From: Anaerolineae bacterium
GTDB taxonomy: Bacteria > Chloroflexota > Anaerolineae > Aggregatilineales > Phototrophicaceae
Length of the DNA: 64,000 nt
Reading direction: 5' to 3'
NCBI GenBank assembly: GCA_017303635.1
Contig: JAFLCG010000014.1
Location: 1 to 64,000 of the forward strand
Shown: piece by piece, positions 25,947 through 34,692 of the stretch
Layout of the letters: every line of letters starts with the position of its first letter
How positions within the stretch are numbered: the stretch's first letter is position 1
The notes under the pieces: model-generated
Databases searched by the model: none
The model's input: only the letters and a program-made list of their open reading frames with translations
Told to the model about the DNA's origin: nothing
Translations under genes and position numbers: made by a program

Positions 25947-26618
25947 ATGGCGCGTTTTGACCGCCTGATGGTATATCAGACGATGATGGCCGGCGGCCTT
26001 GTGCCGCTGTTTTACAGCCCCGATCTCGACATCAGCAAAAAAGTCGTCGCTGCGTTGGCAGCGGGCGGTTGCCGTGTGCTGGAGTTCACTAATCGGGGCG
26101 ATTTTGCTCATGAAGTCTTTGGTGAATTGGTCAAATACTGTGCCAAAGCACATCCAGACATGATATTGGGCGTCGGTACGGTCGAAGACCCGGCTACGGC
26201 GGCGCTCTATATGGGGCTGGGGGCCAATTTTGTGGTTGCGCCCAGCCTGAACGCTGATGTGGCCCGTGCCTGTAACCGCCGTAAGGTCGGCTACATGCCC
26301 GGCTGCGCAACCGTCAGCGAGATCGGTCAGGCCGAAGAACTCGGCTGCGAAGTGGTCAAGCTCTTTCCTGCGGAGACACTCGGTGGGGCGGATTTCGTCA
26401 AGGCCGTACTGGCACCTCGTCCCTGGACGCGGTTGATGCCCAGCGGTGGAGTCAGCCCGGATGAGCCGAACCTCAGGGCCTGGTTTACTGCCGGAGTGGC
26501 TTGCGTGGGCATGGGTTCAAAGCTGATCCGGTCCGATTGGCTCAAGTCAGGCGATTTCGCCGCGATTGAGTCCCTGACCCGTGAGGTACTTGCGACTATT
26601 CAGAAGGTACGACAGTAG
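25947..26618 (+). CDS. KDPG/KHG-aldolase-like protein
   Basis: 223 residues from ATG 25947, preceded by AAAGGGAGA; an upstream frame from 25830 has no support. A TIM-barrel class I aldolase of the Eda type: GGCRVLEFTNRG near residue 35, the Glu in this region and LGVGTVEDP, the Schiff-base Lys in EVVKLFPAETLGG, and SGGVSPDE. It would cleave a 2-keto-3-deoxy acid phosphate or 4-hydroxy-2-oxoglutarate to pyruvate and an aldehyde. A likely TACAAT -10 box lies at 25824. It may be a separate unit from the upstream operon. Confidence 0.85.
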   Translation: MARFDRLMVYQTMMAGGLVPLFYSPDLDISKKVVAALAAGGCRVLEFTNRGDFAHEVFGELVKYCAKAHPDMILGVGTVEDPATAALYMGLGANFVVAPSLNADVARACNRRKVGYMPGCATVSEIGQAEELGCEVVKLFPAETLGGADFVKAVLAPRPWTRLMPSGGVSPDEPNLRAWFTAGVACVGMGSKLIRSDWLKSGDFAAIESLTREVLATIQKVRQ

Positions 26619-26664
26619 ACAGTCGGCAGTAGGGGCGATCCAACGGATCGCCCCAGGACTTCCA

Positions 26665-28317
26665 CTATTTCAGTGACACATCCCCGCACAGATGCACGTT
26701 GATGCCCATTTCCGCCATCATTGATGCCTTAGCCGCTAGCGCCCGATTGGCATCGGCGGCCGTCGGCGCATAGGCTACGTTCAGGTGATTGGCCTTGTGG
26801 CGAGCCATCATCTGGTCACGGTTGATGCCGTGCAAGACAGCGTGCATGATCGGCCATTGGGGGGTGGTGGCCTTCCAGCGGCGGTTGGTTTCCTTCTTCG
26901 GCAGCGTCACCACCGTCGCCCGACCGATATCGCAATGCACCGCTCCATCCATCACATAGACCCGGCTCCAGACAATTTCACCAGGTTTGCTGATGCCTTT
27001 GAGCGTGCCGCCACCTAACCGGAAGTACATCGGGGGTTGGCGTTCGCTGGAGGCTCCGGCGTAGCCATCAATGAAGTGCGAGGCAGGGGCTGCGCCGGAA
27101 ATCAGAAATACCCAGACAAAGTCATCTACGCCCTCACCACTGTAATGCTCGCCGTAGCGTAAGTCATGCAGGGTGGTGGAGGGGTCAAAGCCCATCGCCT
27201 TCCAGACGCGGTTGGTCACCAGGGCATCAACGGCGGCCCCTTCATCGACTTCGTTGAAGTGGGGCAGTGCGTCTCCAGTATAGAGTTCGTGCCCATCGGT
27301 GCTGAGTACAGGCGGACGATCCGGATTGTTGAGCAGACCTTCGACCAGGTCAGATGCAGGGGCCATGTCCTTCAACCCTTGCTGATACTGAATGCCGATG
27401 GCGTCACAGCCGAAGGTATAGGCTATCCGCACGGCGGCGATGTACATCTTGCATTGTTCGAGGATTTGTTTATCGGTGAGTTCGGTTTCTTCATCGCTGC
27501 CGGTGACGAAGGTCACACCGCGCTGATCCAGCCATTTGCGGACGGCTTTGGCTTCCGCTGTGCTGACTTCTTTCATCCCGGCGACCAGGGCAGATTGGCT
27601 CAGGCGTTCCTTATAGATGCCCATCGGATTGAGCATTTCGTCATCAATGATAGCGTTGTACATGCCCATACAACCCTCATCGAAGACGCCTAGAATCGCT
27701 TTTTCCTGTTGGATTTGGGCGGCCAGTGCCTTGCCCAGGTTACGCTCGGCAGCCGGAATATCCCGGGTTTTCAGATCACGGACATGGCTGGTGTCATGCT
27801 TGATGGTGCCGGTCTTGATCCATTGACGGATGCCCTTGAGGAAGTAGTCGTCCTCGAATTTCTCGCTCCAGAGGGTGCTGTACTGGACACCCATCTTGGT
27901 CAGTGAACCATTCAGGTTGAGGAGTCCAACCAATCCCGGCCATTGCCCGCTCCAATTGGCGACTGTCAGGATGGGGCCGCGGTGGGCGCGCAACCCAGCC
28001 AGCACGTGATGGCTATATTGCCAGACGGCTTCCGCGACGATTAGTTTGGCCTCCGGATGGATGTTCTTGAAGACATCCATACCCATCCGCTGGCTATCAA
28101 TGAAGCCGTGTTTGGCGACCGGGTCATATTCATGACCGCGCCGGACAGTAATGCCTTCATCCTTGAATGCTTTGACAATCCGCTTTTCCATATCTTTCTG
28201 GGCTGCCCAGCAGACCTGGTTCGCCGAGAGGCGCAGGTCGCCACTGGCAATCAGAATGGCTTCGTTTTCCGGTACCGGGGCGGGTGAACTAAGTTGAGGC
28301 AGAGTGTAGGGGGACAT
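26665..28317 (-). CDS. Fucose/arabinose isomerase-like protein
   Basis: 550 residues. Long-range features resemble the L-fucose isomerase superfamily: an N-terminal segment IASGDLRLSANQVCWAAQ, a central substrate-domain ESCDAIGIQYQQGLKDM-type region (GCDAIGIQYQQGL) and conserved DGHELYTGDALPHFNEVDEGAAVD with acidic metal ligands. Such enzymes interconvert aldoses and ketoses with Mn2+. It converges on the aldolase gene and is the only minus-strand enzyme of the locus. It is too divergent for a confident substrate; sugar isomerase or a related function. Confidence 0.65.
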   Translation of the reverse strand: MSPYTLPQLSSPAPVPENEAILIASGDLRLSANQVCWAAQKDMEKRIVKAFKDEGITVRRGHEYDPVAKHGFIDSQRMGMDVFKNIHPEAKLIVAEAVWQYSHHVLAGLRAHRGPILTVANWSGQWPGLVGLLNLNGSLTKMGVQYSTLWSEKFEDDYFLKGIRQWIKTGTIKHDTSHVRDLKTRDIPAAERNLGKALAAQIQQEKAILGVFDEGCMGMYNAIIDDEMLNPMGIYKERLSQSALVAGMKEVSTAEAKAVRKWLDQRGVTFVTGSDEETELTDKQILEQCKMYIAAVRIAYTFGCDAIGIQYQQGLKDMAPASDLVEGLLNNPDRPPVLSTDGHELYTGDALPHFNEVDEGAAVDALVTNRVWKAMGFDPSTTLHDLRYGEHYSGEGVDDFVWVFLISGAAPASHFIDGYAGASSERQPPMYFRLGGGTLKGISKPGEIVWSRVYVMDGAVHCDIGRATVVTLPKKETNRRWKATTPQWPIMHAVLHGINRDQMMARHKANHLNVAYAPTAADANRALAAKASMMAEMGINVHLCGDVSLK

Positions 28318-28500
28318 GCAAAAATGGTCCTTAATTTGGTGGGACGGGGCATGCCTCGTCCGTCGCTATGGATGACTGCAAAATACATATCATGATGCAA
28401 TTAAGTATAGCCTATTGCCTCCACTTCAGACGAACGCTACCGGATGCGGATGGTCTGTATTAAAATGACACGGCTATCTAAAGAGGGGCAGGTTATCCGC

Positions 28501-28734
28501 ATGACTGTTCGCGCGCTGTTCGCACAGCGTTTTCGTATCCTGCAGGCGATTGTGGCCGATATAGTGGGTCATGCAATCGCGTTGGTGTTTTACTTCGTCA
28601 TAATTCTTCCCTTTGGTCTGGCGTCTCGCTTATTCAGCGATCCGCTGCATCTGAAGGGTGATCATATGAAACCCTCCTGGTTAGATCGTCATGCCGTCGG
28701 CAGCGACATCGACAGCGCCAAACAACAAGGATAA
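28501..28734 (+). CDS. Small SxtJ-like membrane protein
   Basis: 77 residues. One strong hydrophobic segment (AIVADIVGHAIALVFYFVIIL) is followed by PFGLASRLFSDPL and KPSWLDRH. This FY-x-P-x-G-L-x-x-R-L-F-x-D-P-L pattern with a later Trp is like the C-terminal part of SxtJ-type proteins that accompany carbamoyltransferases; I infer the relationship from pattern only. The stop is followed by AAGGATAAGG and the ATG of the carbamoyltransferase, so the two are co-transcribed. An upstream in-frame start at 28444 is less likely. Confidence 0.6.
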   Translation: MTVRALFAQRFRILQAIVADIVGHAIALVFYFVIILPFGLASRLFSDPLHLKGDHMKPSWLDRHAVGSDIDSAKQQG

Positions 28735-28737
28735 GGC

Positions 28738-30528
28738 ATGTATATTCTGGGTATTGGGTGCTACTACCACGATGCATCGGCTGCGCTGCTGAAGGATGGC
28801 GAACTGGTCGCCGCTTCGATGGAAGAACGCTTCAGCCGCAAGAAGCATGACAACAGCTTTCCGAAACAAGCGATTGAGTTCTGTCTCAAGCAGGCTGGTA
28901 TCCGGGCCGAAGACCTCGACCATGTGGTTTTCTATGAGAAGCCGCTAGTCAAGTTTGAGCGCATTCTTCTGAATGCCGTCCACATGTTCCCTAAGTCGCT
29001 GGATGTGTGGAACGATGCCATGCTCACCTGGCTAAAAGAAAAGCTGTGGATCAAGAGCAAGATTATGGTAGACCTCGGCATTCGCGCTGAGAAGATTCTG
29101 TTTTGTGATCACCACATGAGCCATGCGGCCAGCGCATTCTTTGCCAGTCCTTTCAGTGAAGCAGCGGTGTTGACCGTCGACGGGGTGGGTGAGTGGACGA
29201 CGACTACCATGGGGCGGGCCAGCGCTGTGTGGGAAGGTCAGCCTGGGCAGAATACCCTTGAACTCTTCAGCGAACAGCGTTTCCCGCATTCGCTGGGTTT
29301 GCTCTATTCCGCTTTTACGGCCTGGCTGGGTTTCCGCGTCAATAATGGTGAGTACAAGGTGATGGGTATGGCCCCCTACGGGGAGCCGCGCTATGTCGAT
29401 AAAGTCCGCAAGCTGTTTCTGATGGAACCGAGTGATGCCAGCTTTCGGCTGAACATGGATTACTTCAGCTTCCATCACTCGACCCAGCATACGTTCAACC
29501 AGAAATTTGTCGAATTCTTTGGCCCGGCCCGCCCGCCAGAGGCCGAATTCTTCACGATGCGGACAAACCCTGAACGTTCGGCAGAAAAAGCCGCGATGGA
29601 TCAGAACCAGTATTACGCGGATGTGGCCGCCAGCATTCAACTGGTCACTGAGGAAGCCCTTATTGCCATGGCGAAGGTGCTTCATCAGAAGACTGGACTC
29701 AAGAAATTGGTCATGGCGGGCGGGGTTGCGCTCAATACCAAAGCCAACTATCGCATTCTGAATGAAACGCCATTTGAGGAAATCTACATCCAGCCCGCCG
29801 CTGGAGATGATGGTGGTGCGCTTGGGGCAGCATTGTGGGCCTACTATATGGTGTTGGGTAAACCCCGTAAGTGGGTCATGCCACATGCCTATTGGGGTCA
29901 GGGCTACAGTGATGCCGAGTGCTATGAATTCCTCAAGGGTAAGGGCCTGAGCATCGAATCTTATGCTGATAATGAAGATAAGATGCTCGATACTCTGGCC
30001 GAGAGCCTGACCCAGAAAAAGGTGATTGGCTTCTTTCAGGGACGCTTTGAGTGGGGGCCGCGTGCGCTAGGCAACCGGAGTATCCTGGCTGACCCCCGCC
30101 GTGACGAGATGAAAGAAGTCGTCAACACCAAGATCAAGTTCCGCGAGCCGTTCCGCCCGTTTGCGCCGGTTATTCTGCGCGACCGTGCTGCCGAATACTT
30201 CGATTACCCCGGCGTCCAAGAACATGAGGCCCCACGCTACATGCTGATGGTTGCGCCGATTAAGCCAGAAAAGCAGGATCAATTACAAGCCGTCTGTCAC
30301 CAGGGTACGGGCCGCCTGCAAACCATCGAGCGGGAAACTAACCCACGCTACTACGGGGTGATTGAACGCTTTGGGCAGTTGACCGGGGTGCCTGTGGTCT
30401 TGAATACATCGTTCAACCTGCGTGGTGAACCGATCGTGACCTCGCCGCAAAACGCGTGGAACACGTTCATGAACAGTGACATTGATATGTTGGTGCTGAA
30501 CTCGTTTGTGGTGCGGAAGCCCGACTAG
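28738..30528 (+). CDS. Carbamoyltransferase, NodU/CmcH/TobZ family
   Basis: 596 residues. The N-terminal YgjD/Kae1-like part begins ILGIGCYYHDASAALL with EERFSRKKHDNSFP, has the metal-binding HHMSHAASAF and DGVGEWTTTT, and continues with GVALNTKANYRIL and AAGDDGGALGAAL. The C-terminal part has FQGRFEWGPRALGNRSILADPR, NTKIKFREPFRPFAP and NTSFNLRGEPIV. These enzymes make carbamoyl-adenylate and transfer the carbamoyl group to a hydroxyl of a sugar or natural product. It lies in a run of membrane proteins and a hydrolase, so a surface glycan or secreted metabolite is the likely acceptor. Confidence 0.93.
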   Translation: MYILGIGCYYHDASAALLKDGELVAASMEERFSRKKHDNSFPKQAIEFCLKQAGIRAEDLDHVVFYEKPLVKFERILLNAVHMFPKSLDVWNDAMLTWLKEKLWIKSKIMVDLGIRAEKILFCDHHMSHAASAFFASPFSEAAVLTVDGVGEWTTTTMGRASAVWEGQPGQNTLELFSEQRFPHSLGLLYSAFTAWLGFRVNNGEYKVMGMAPYGEPRYVDKVRKLFLMEPSDASFRLNMDYFSFHHSTQHTFNQKFVEFFGPARPPEAEFFTMRTNPERSAEKAAMDQNQYYADVAASIQLVTEEALIAMAKVLHQKTGLKKLVMAGGVALNTKANYRILNETPFEEIYIQPAAGDDGGALGAALWAYYMVLGKPRKWVMPHAYWGQGYSDAECYEFLKGKGLSIESYADNEDKMLDTLAESLTQKKVIGFFQGRFEWGPRALGNRSILADPRRDEMKEVVNTKIKFREPFRPFAPVILRDRAAEYFDYPGVQEHEAPRYMLMVAPIKPEKQDQLQAVCHQGTGRLQTIERETNPRYYGVIERFGQLTGVPVVLNTSFNLRGEPIVTSPQNAWNTFMNSDIDMLVLNSFVVRKPD

Positions 30529-30539
30529 AGGAGTGTGTG

Positions 30540-30710
30540 ATGCGCGATATGATGGCCCGGATGGGCATTCTGGGAGAACTCCTGAGCTTCCTGTGGAAGC
30601 GTAAGCTGTATTGGCTTATCCCGATGATTCTGCTTCTGATCGTCTTTGCAGTCTTTATCATCCTGCAAAGCAACCCGGTCACGGCTCCGTTTATCTATTC
30701 ACTGTTTTAG
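30540..30710 (+). CDS. DUF5989-family small membrane protein
   Basis: 56 residues starting MRDMMARMGILGELLSFLWK and containing one membrane segment (YWLIPMILLLIVFAVFII). The N-terminal ILGELLSFLWKRKLYWLIP pattern is the DUF5989 family mark, whose members usually sit directly after carbamoyltransferases, as here (11 bases downstream). GAGGAGTGTGTG precedes the ATG. Function unknown; it probably acts with the carbamoyltransferase at the membrane. Confidence 0.85.
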   Translation: MRDMMARMGILGELLSFLWKRKLYWLIPMILLLIVFAVFIILQSNPVTAPFIYSLF

Positions 30711-30719
30711 GGGTCGGCA

Positions 30720-31085
30720 TTGGACGCTGAACATTTGGCGCGTGTGGGGGAAGCCTTCCTCATTTCGCTGTTCATTAGCATTTTTGCGGGTGGCTACGTA
30801 GCGCTGATTTCTCACCGAGCGGAAAAGGTGCGTGGTGGGATGTTGGCTCATATTCTGCACTACTTAGGGGCTGTTGGCGTAGTGGGCGCGGTCCCCGGTG
30901 GCATTGCCGCGATTGCTCGCGGTGCTGGCTTTCTCGGCATTGTGATGGTGGCAGTGTCCTTCGTTCTGATTTCCGTCGTTAGCCTGTGGCTGTATGCGCT
31001 GGTGGAGCATCCCGCCCGCGCGGCGCTTACCCCGCAGGAAGATCGCGGTTGGACGGAGCAGGACGCCCGTACCTCAGGGCTGTAA
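30720..31085 (+). CDS. Small polytopic membrane protein
   Basis: 121 residues, TTG start at 30720 after AGGGGTC, 9 bases after the DUF5989 stop. Three hydrophobic segments: AFLISLFISIFAGGYVALI, ILHYLGAVGVVGAVPGGIAAIA and FLGIVMVAVSFVLISVVSLWLYALV. The C-terminus is charged and cytoplasmic. I do not recognise the family. It completes the operon and may assist the carbamoylation of a membrane-linked glycan. Confidence 0.65.
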   Translation: MDAEHLARVGEAFLISLFISIFAGGYVALISHRAEKVRGGMLAHILHYLGAVGVVGAVPGGIAAIARGAGFLGIVMVAVSFVLISVVSLWLYALVEHPARAALTPQEDRGWTEQDARTSGL

Positions 31086-31100
31086 GAATCTCACCCTCTT

Positions 31101-31126
31101 GCCCCCTCTCTTATCGGAGAGGGGGC
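31101..31126. terminator. Hairpin between convergent genes
   Basis: GCCCCCTCTC (31101-31110) pairs with GAGAGGGGGC (31117-31126), loop TTATCG, between the carbamoyltransferase operon and the SGNH hydrolase. No real T-run on either strand; a GC-rich terminator is possible. Confidence 0.6.
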
Positions 31127-31134
31127 TCATTCTG

Positions 31135-32490
31135 CTATGAGCTTGCCCCATATCCCATCTCCTGTAACCGACTATACAAGGCTTCAGCTGCCAACCGATT
31201 GGCTTCGACACTGGGATGTGTATCGAAGGCGTTGACGATCAGGTCACGCACGGGTAGACCGCGTAGCACATCGCTCATGTAGACGACCTGTTCTCCGGCA
31301 TCCTCGAAGTATTGCCCGACTTTGCGTACAGCAGTCTCTGAACCCTCAATATCGGCTGGATTCGGCCAGACCAGGACAACTACATCTACACCACGTTCTT
31401 CACCCCAGGCGATCAGGCGGTCAAATTCGGCAGTTTGCCGAGCCCAATTGTCCGGGTTGTCATAAGCGCTGACCAGCCCCTGAAGATGATTGCCGGTGCG
31501 AACCGGGGACGTGAATTGGATCAGGTTGTAGTAGATGAAGTTTGGCAGAAAGAAATCGCGGATGAAGTTTGCCAGAATACCGGGCGGTGCGAAATCAAAG
31601 TTGCGATTCGGGTTTTGGTCGGTGTCCCGCAGCATCCAGTAGATGTCGTTCAAATAATAGGAGAGGATGACTACTTTGGGCGGGTAGGTGAATGAGAACT
31701 CAATCGTTTTGGCAACTTCTTCTGGCGTATCCCAGCCAGATTGCGCGACCAGATTGACATCGTAACCGGGCCCTAGCTTCTGTTCCAAAAGTTGGGAGAA
31801 AGTTTCGTTGATGTCATCAATCCCATGACCTGCTGCGAATGAGTCCCCGGTGACGATGACGCGGGTCAGTTCTGGGCTATCGGGTTGAGGTTCAGGATCA
31901 CGGAAACCACGTGAGTTGAGGTTTTTGTAGTAGAAGTTCTGGTACCACCAGTATGTCATCGAAGTGAAGCTGAATGCATCGGTTGTGACATAGTAGCGGC
32001 GCAGCCAGGCTTCCCCTGCAATAAACATCATGAGTAAGAATGTCAGCGTAATGAGTACTCCCGCCAAGCGGCTCTGGCTGATCTGCCCACCCATCACGCG
32101 TGCATGCGTACTGGTCATCCCGTATGCTAACAGGTAGATGAAGCCCCATAAGCTCAGGAACAACCAACAGAATTCGGTCGCACTGACTGGTTTATTGTAG
32201 GCGGGCTGCCAATTGACCACCCAGACTCCCAAGGCTGCGGCAACATAAACCAATAACACGAACCAGTAGCCCATGCCGCTGCGTTGAACCCATCTGGCAG
32301 GCACACCAATGACAGGTCGCGCTGCCGGGACGAAAAGACTCACGATGGTGATGATCCACAGGATGACCAGTGCGGCAATAATCCATACATCAGCAGACTG
32401 TTCTGGTTGCCAGGGTTGGGCACTGACTCCGGCAATAGTTGCCAGTATGGCTGCGCCAATCCAGAACACATTCGCGATTCGACCATTCAT
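31135..32490 (-). CDS. Membrane-anchored SGNH hydrolase
   Basis: 451 residues from ATG 32490, preceded by GAGAGGA; a start at 32517 is possible. About five membrane segments in the first 180 residues, then a soluble SGNH hydrolase domain: GDSFAAGHGIDDIN holds the nucleophile Ser in block I, and DTHPSVEANRLAAEAL the Asp-x-x-His of block V; VILSYYLNDIYW holds the block III Asn. Enzymes of this type act on acyl groups of glycans or lipids outside the cell. It overlaps the upstream membrane protein by 4 bases. Confidence 0.85.
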   Translation of the reverse strand: MNGRIANVFWIGAAILATIAGVSAQPWQPEQSADVWIIAALVILWIITIVSLFVPAARPVIGVPARWVQRSGMGYWFVLLVYVAAALGVWVVNWQPAYNKPVSATEFCWLFLSLWGFIYLLAYGMTSTHARVMGGQISQSRLAGVLITLTFLLMMFIAGEAWLRRYYVTTDAFSFTSMTYWWYQNFYYKNLNSRGFRDPEPQPDSPELTRVIVTGDSFAAGHGIDDINETFSQLLEQKLGPGYDVNLVAQSGWDTPEEVAKTIEFSFTYPPKVVILSYYLNDIYWMLRDTDQNPNRNFDFAPPGILANFIRDFFLPNFIYYNLIQFTSPVRTGNHLQGLVSAYDNPDNWARQTAEFDRLIAWGEERGVDVVVLVWPNPADIEGSETAVRKVGQYFEDAGEQVVYMSDVLRGLPVRDLIVNAFDTHPSVEANRLAAEALYSRLQEMGYGASS

Positions 32491-34691
32491 AATGAAGTCC
32501 TCTCGAATTGCAGCCAATCGGCGCTGATCGCCAGTTGACGCGGGTCATCCCCCAAGCCGAGTGATTGCGGCGTGAGGGTCATATCGTAACTCAGCGTGAT
32601 TTGGAGATGCTTTCCATCGCCAATCATGTCTGCCGGAATGAAAAACGTGTAATCGCGTAGACTATTTGGGGTGATGGTCGTACTTTCGCCTACTGCCTGC
32701 CCGTTTACCAATACGCTTATCTGGCGTTGTTCGTGGAACGCCTGCAAGGATGCACGCAGTGTATATGAACCAGGAGGCAGATCCACATACACATCCGTTT
32801 GCGGATATTCCCCCATCCAGCGCAATGACATGCCCGCGACTGCCTCCGGCTCGTGCCAGCCCCAACCAAGGTATCGTATATCGTCGTTTTCGCCGATGTC
32901 CAGTCGATGAATACCAGGCGCGATTTCATAGGGTGTGCGATCTGGGCAGCCGAGAGGGTGCCACCGTGCGCGATAGACGACCGCATCGCCCTCTACCCAG
33001 ACTGGGCAGAGCAGATCATCTTGCTGATTAAGAAAGCCAAAAATCTCCTGCTGGGTGGGGCCGCTGCGCCAGATCAAGTCGCGATGGATGACCATATACC
33101 CAATCGGCCACTCATGGATGCGATCCTGCAGCTGCTGTCGGACCACATCAGTTTCCAGCAGTCGGCGCTGACCCAACCAACTCATGAGGGCATCGTCCGT
33201 CCGCATCCACCAGTAATGGCCCGTGTTAACGCGTGCGATATGCCCGTTGACCATGCGCTTGCCATGTACTGTTCCGTAAAACTGAAGTGCGGAATACTCA
33301 CGTTCGCCGACAATACCTTCACCGCTGCTGCCACCTGTCGGCACTTCAACCACGACGTAATCCACACTTTCGTCCGCCATCGCGTGATAGAAGGCGTAGT
33401 CGTGTGGAGCAGGGCGGGTGGGGATTGGCAGATAGAGGCGGGTATCCAGGGCGATCAGGGTGATCACTACTGGGGCGAAGAGAAGTCGGTTAAGCTGGAC
33501 TCGGGACACCATCATCAGAGCGAAGGTGATCGCCGGGATGAGGAAGACCATAGAAAAACGTTCCGGGTAGCGGAACTGCCCACCGAATAGGTTGTGCAGC
33601 CACAGGTAGGGCAGTGTGAGAGTCGTTTCGCCGATGGTGACGAATCCACCTGCTGCCAGGATGAAAGGCGGCACAGTTAATGCTAACCAGAACCACTTCC
33701 CGTCTTTGGTCTCTCCATGTTGAACGCGCTGCATTTCTACGGTTGAATACTTATGTCGCCGCATATTGATGAGCAGACCAAGTGCAACCAGAATTAAGGG
33801 TAATGCCCCGAGCGCCACTTGTTCATAGGGGTGGGAATAGCTGACGAAGTCTTGTGGGAAAGGGATTTCGACGGCCCGTTCAATCGGCGTCGAGCTCAGA
33901 CCTGTGCGGTCGTACCGGAGCAGGTAGGGCAGCGGTCCCGCCACCCACAATAGAGCCAATCCAACGGTCCCTGCAGACAGTCCGTAAGCGATCAAATGGA
34001 GTACTTTGCGTGGCTCAGCGACTTGCCAGATTGTCCACAGCGCATAAGGTAGCACGACGAATACAGCAAACAACGGATACTGAATATCAGTCAACACCAT
34101 TGCCCAGACTGTCGCCCCCAGCATAGCCACCCAGAACCAGATTCGTTGCCTCTTTGCTCCTTTGCCCCTTTGTATTCCAACAATCTGGTCCCACACCAAC
34201 ATGAGTGCGGGCAACCAGAACCATCCCAGTAAATTCAGATTCGTCCATAAGACAGCGATTTGAATCTGGGGTGCAAGCATGAATAGGATGCCGCCGGCAA
34301 GTGCCCACCCGTGAGTGATGCCGCGGCTCTGCAGGAAGGCGTAGAAGACTGCGCCATTGAGGGTTAGCGCCACGATGAACACGAGGGTCATCGCGCTAAT
34401 GGTGCCTAGAAGCGGTTCGGTTAGCGCCCACAGCGGATACCAGAAAGGGGTCAGCGTGTGCAGTGCCAGGCTGGATGTAAACGGGGCTAGCACAGCGTTA
34501 GTTTCATAAATACTCAAGCCCGTGCTAGTCGCGTGGCGAATCCACCAGTAATTCCAGTGGAAGTGATAGTAATCAGTGACGATGTTTGCACCAGGGATAC
34601 GGCCTGCTGAGTCGATCAGTAGTGGATAGACACTAAGACTGGCTATGCCCGCAAAGCAGACGACCAGTACGACCAAGCGAAGCCAACGCAC
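32487..34691 (-). CDS. Large polytopic membrane protein, GT-C glycosyltransferase-like
   Basis: 734 residues: about eleven hydrophobic segments in the first 430 residues and a soluble C-terminal region ending in a beta-rich, possibly carbohydrate-binding domain (about 600-734, with DVYVDLPPGSYTLRASLQAF). The conserved segment YHFHWNYWWIRHATSTGLSIYETN follows the first membrane helix, placing acidic and aromatic residues where GT-C enzymes have catalytic ones. It is a paralogue of the gene at 34693, 1 base upstream. Function inferred only from topology and the neighbours. Confidence 0.7.
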   Translation of the reverse strand: MRWLRLVVLVVCFAGIASLSVYPLLIDSAGRIPGANIVTDYYHFHWNYWWIRHATSTGLSIYETNAVLAPFTSSLALHTLTPFWYPLWALTEPLLGTISAMTLVFIVALTLNGAVFYAFLQSRGITHGWALAGGILFMLAPQIQIAVLWTNLNLLGWFWLPALMLVWDQIVGIQRGKGAKRQRIWFWVAMLGATVWAMVLTDIQYPLFAVFVVLPYALWTIWQVAEPRKVLHLIAYGLSAGTVGLALLWVAGPLPYLLRYDRTGLSSTPIERAVEIPFPQDFVSYSHPYEQVALGALPLILVALGLLINMRRHKYSTVEMQRVQHGETKDGKWFWLALTVPPFILAAGGFVTIGETTLTLPYLWLHNLFGGQFRYPERFSMVFLIPAITFALMMVSRVQLNRLLFAPVVITLIALDTRLYLPIPTRPAPHDYAFYHAMADESVDYVVVEVPTGGSSGEGIVGEREYSALQFYGTVHGKRMVNGHIARVNTGHYWWMRTDDALMSWLGQRRLLETDVVRQQLQDRIHEWPIGYMVIHRDLIWRSGPTQQEIFGFLNQQDDLLCPVWVEGDAVVYRARWHPLGCPDRTPYEIAPGIHRLDIGENDDIRYLGWGWHEPEAVAGMSLRWMGEYPQTDVYVDLPPGSYTLRASLQAFHEQRQISVLVNGQAVGESTTITPNSLRDYTFFIPADMIGDGKHLQITLSYDMTLTPQSLGLGDDPRQLAISADWLQFERTSL

Positions 34692-34692
34692 G

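Noticed and set aside
32853..33590. Plus-strand frame of 245 residues
   Set aside because: Shadow of the membrane protein at 32487, which has clear membrane segments on the other strand.
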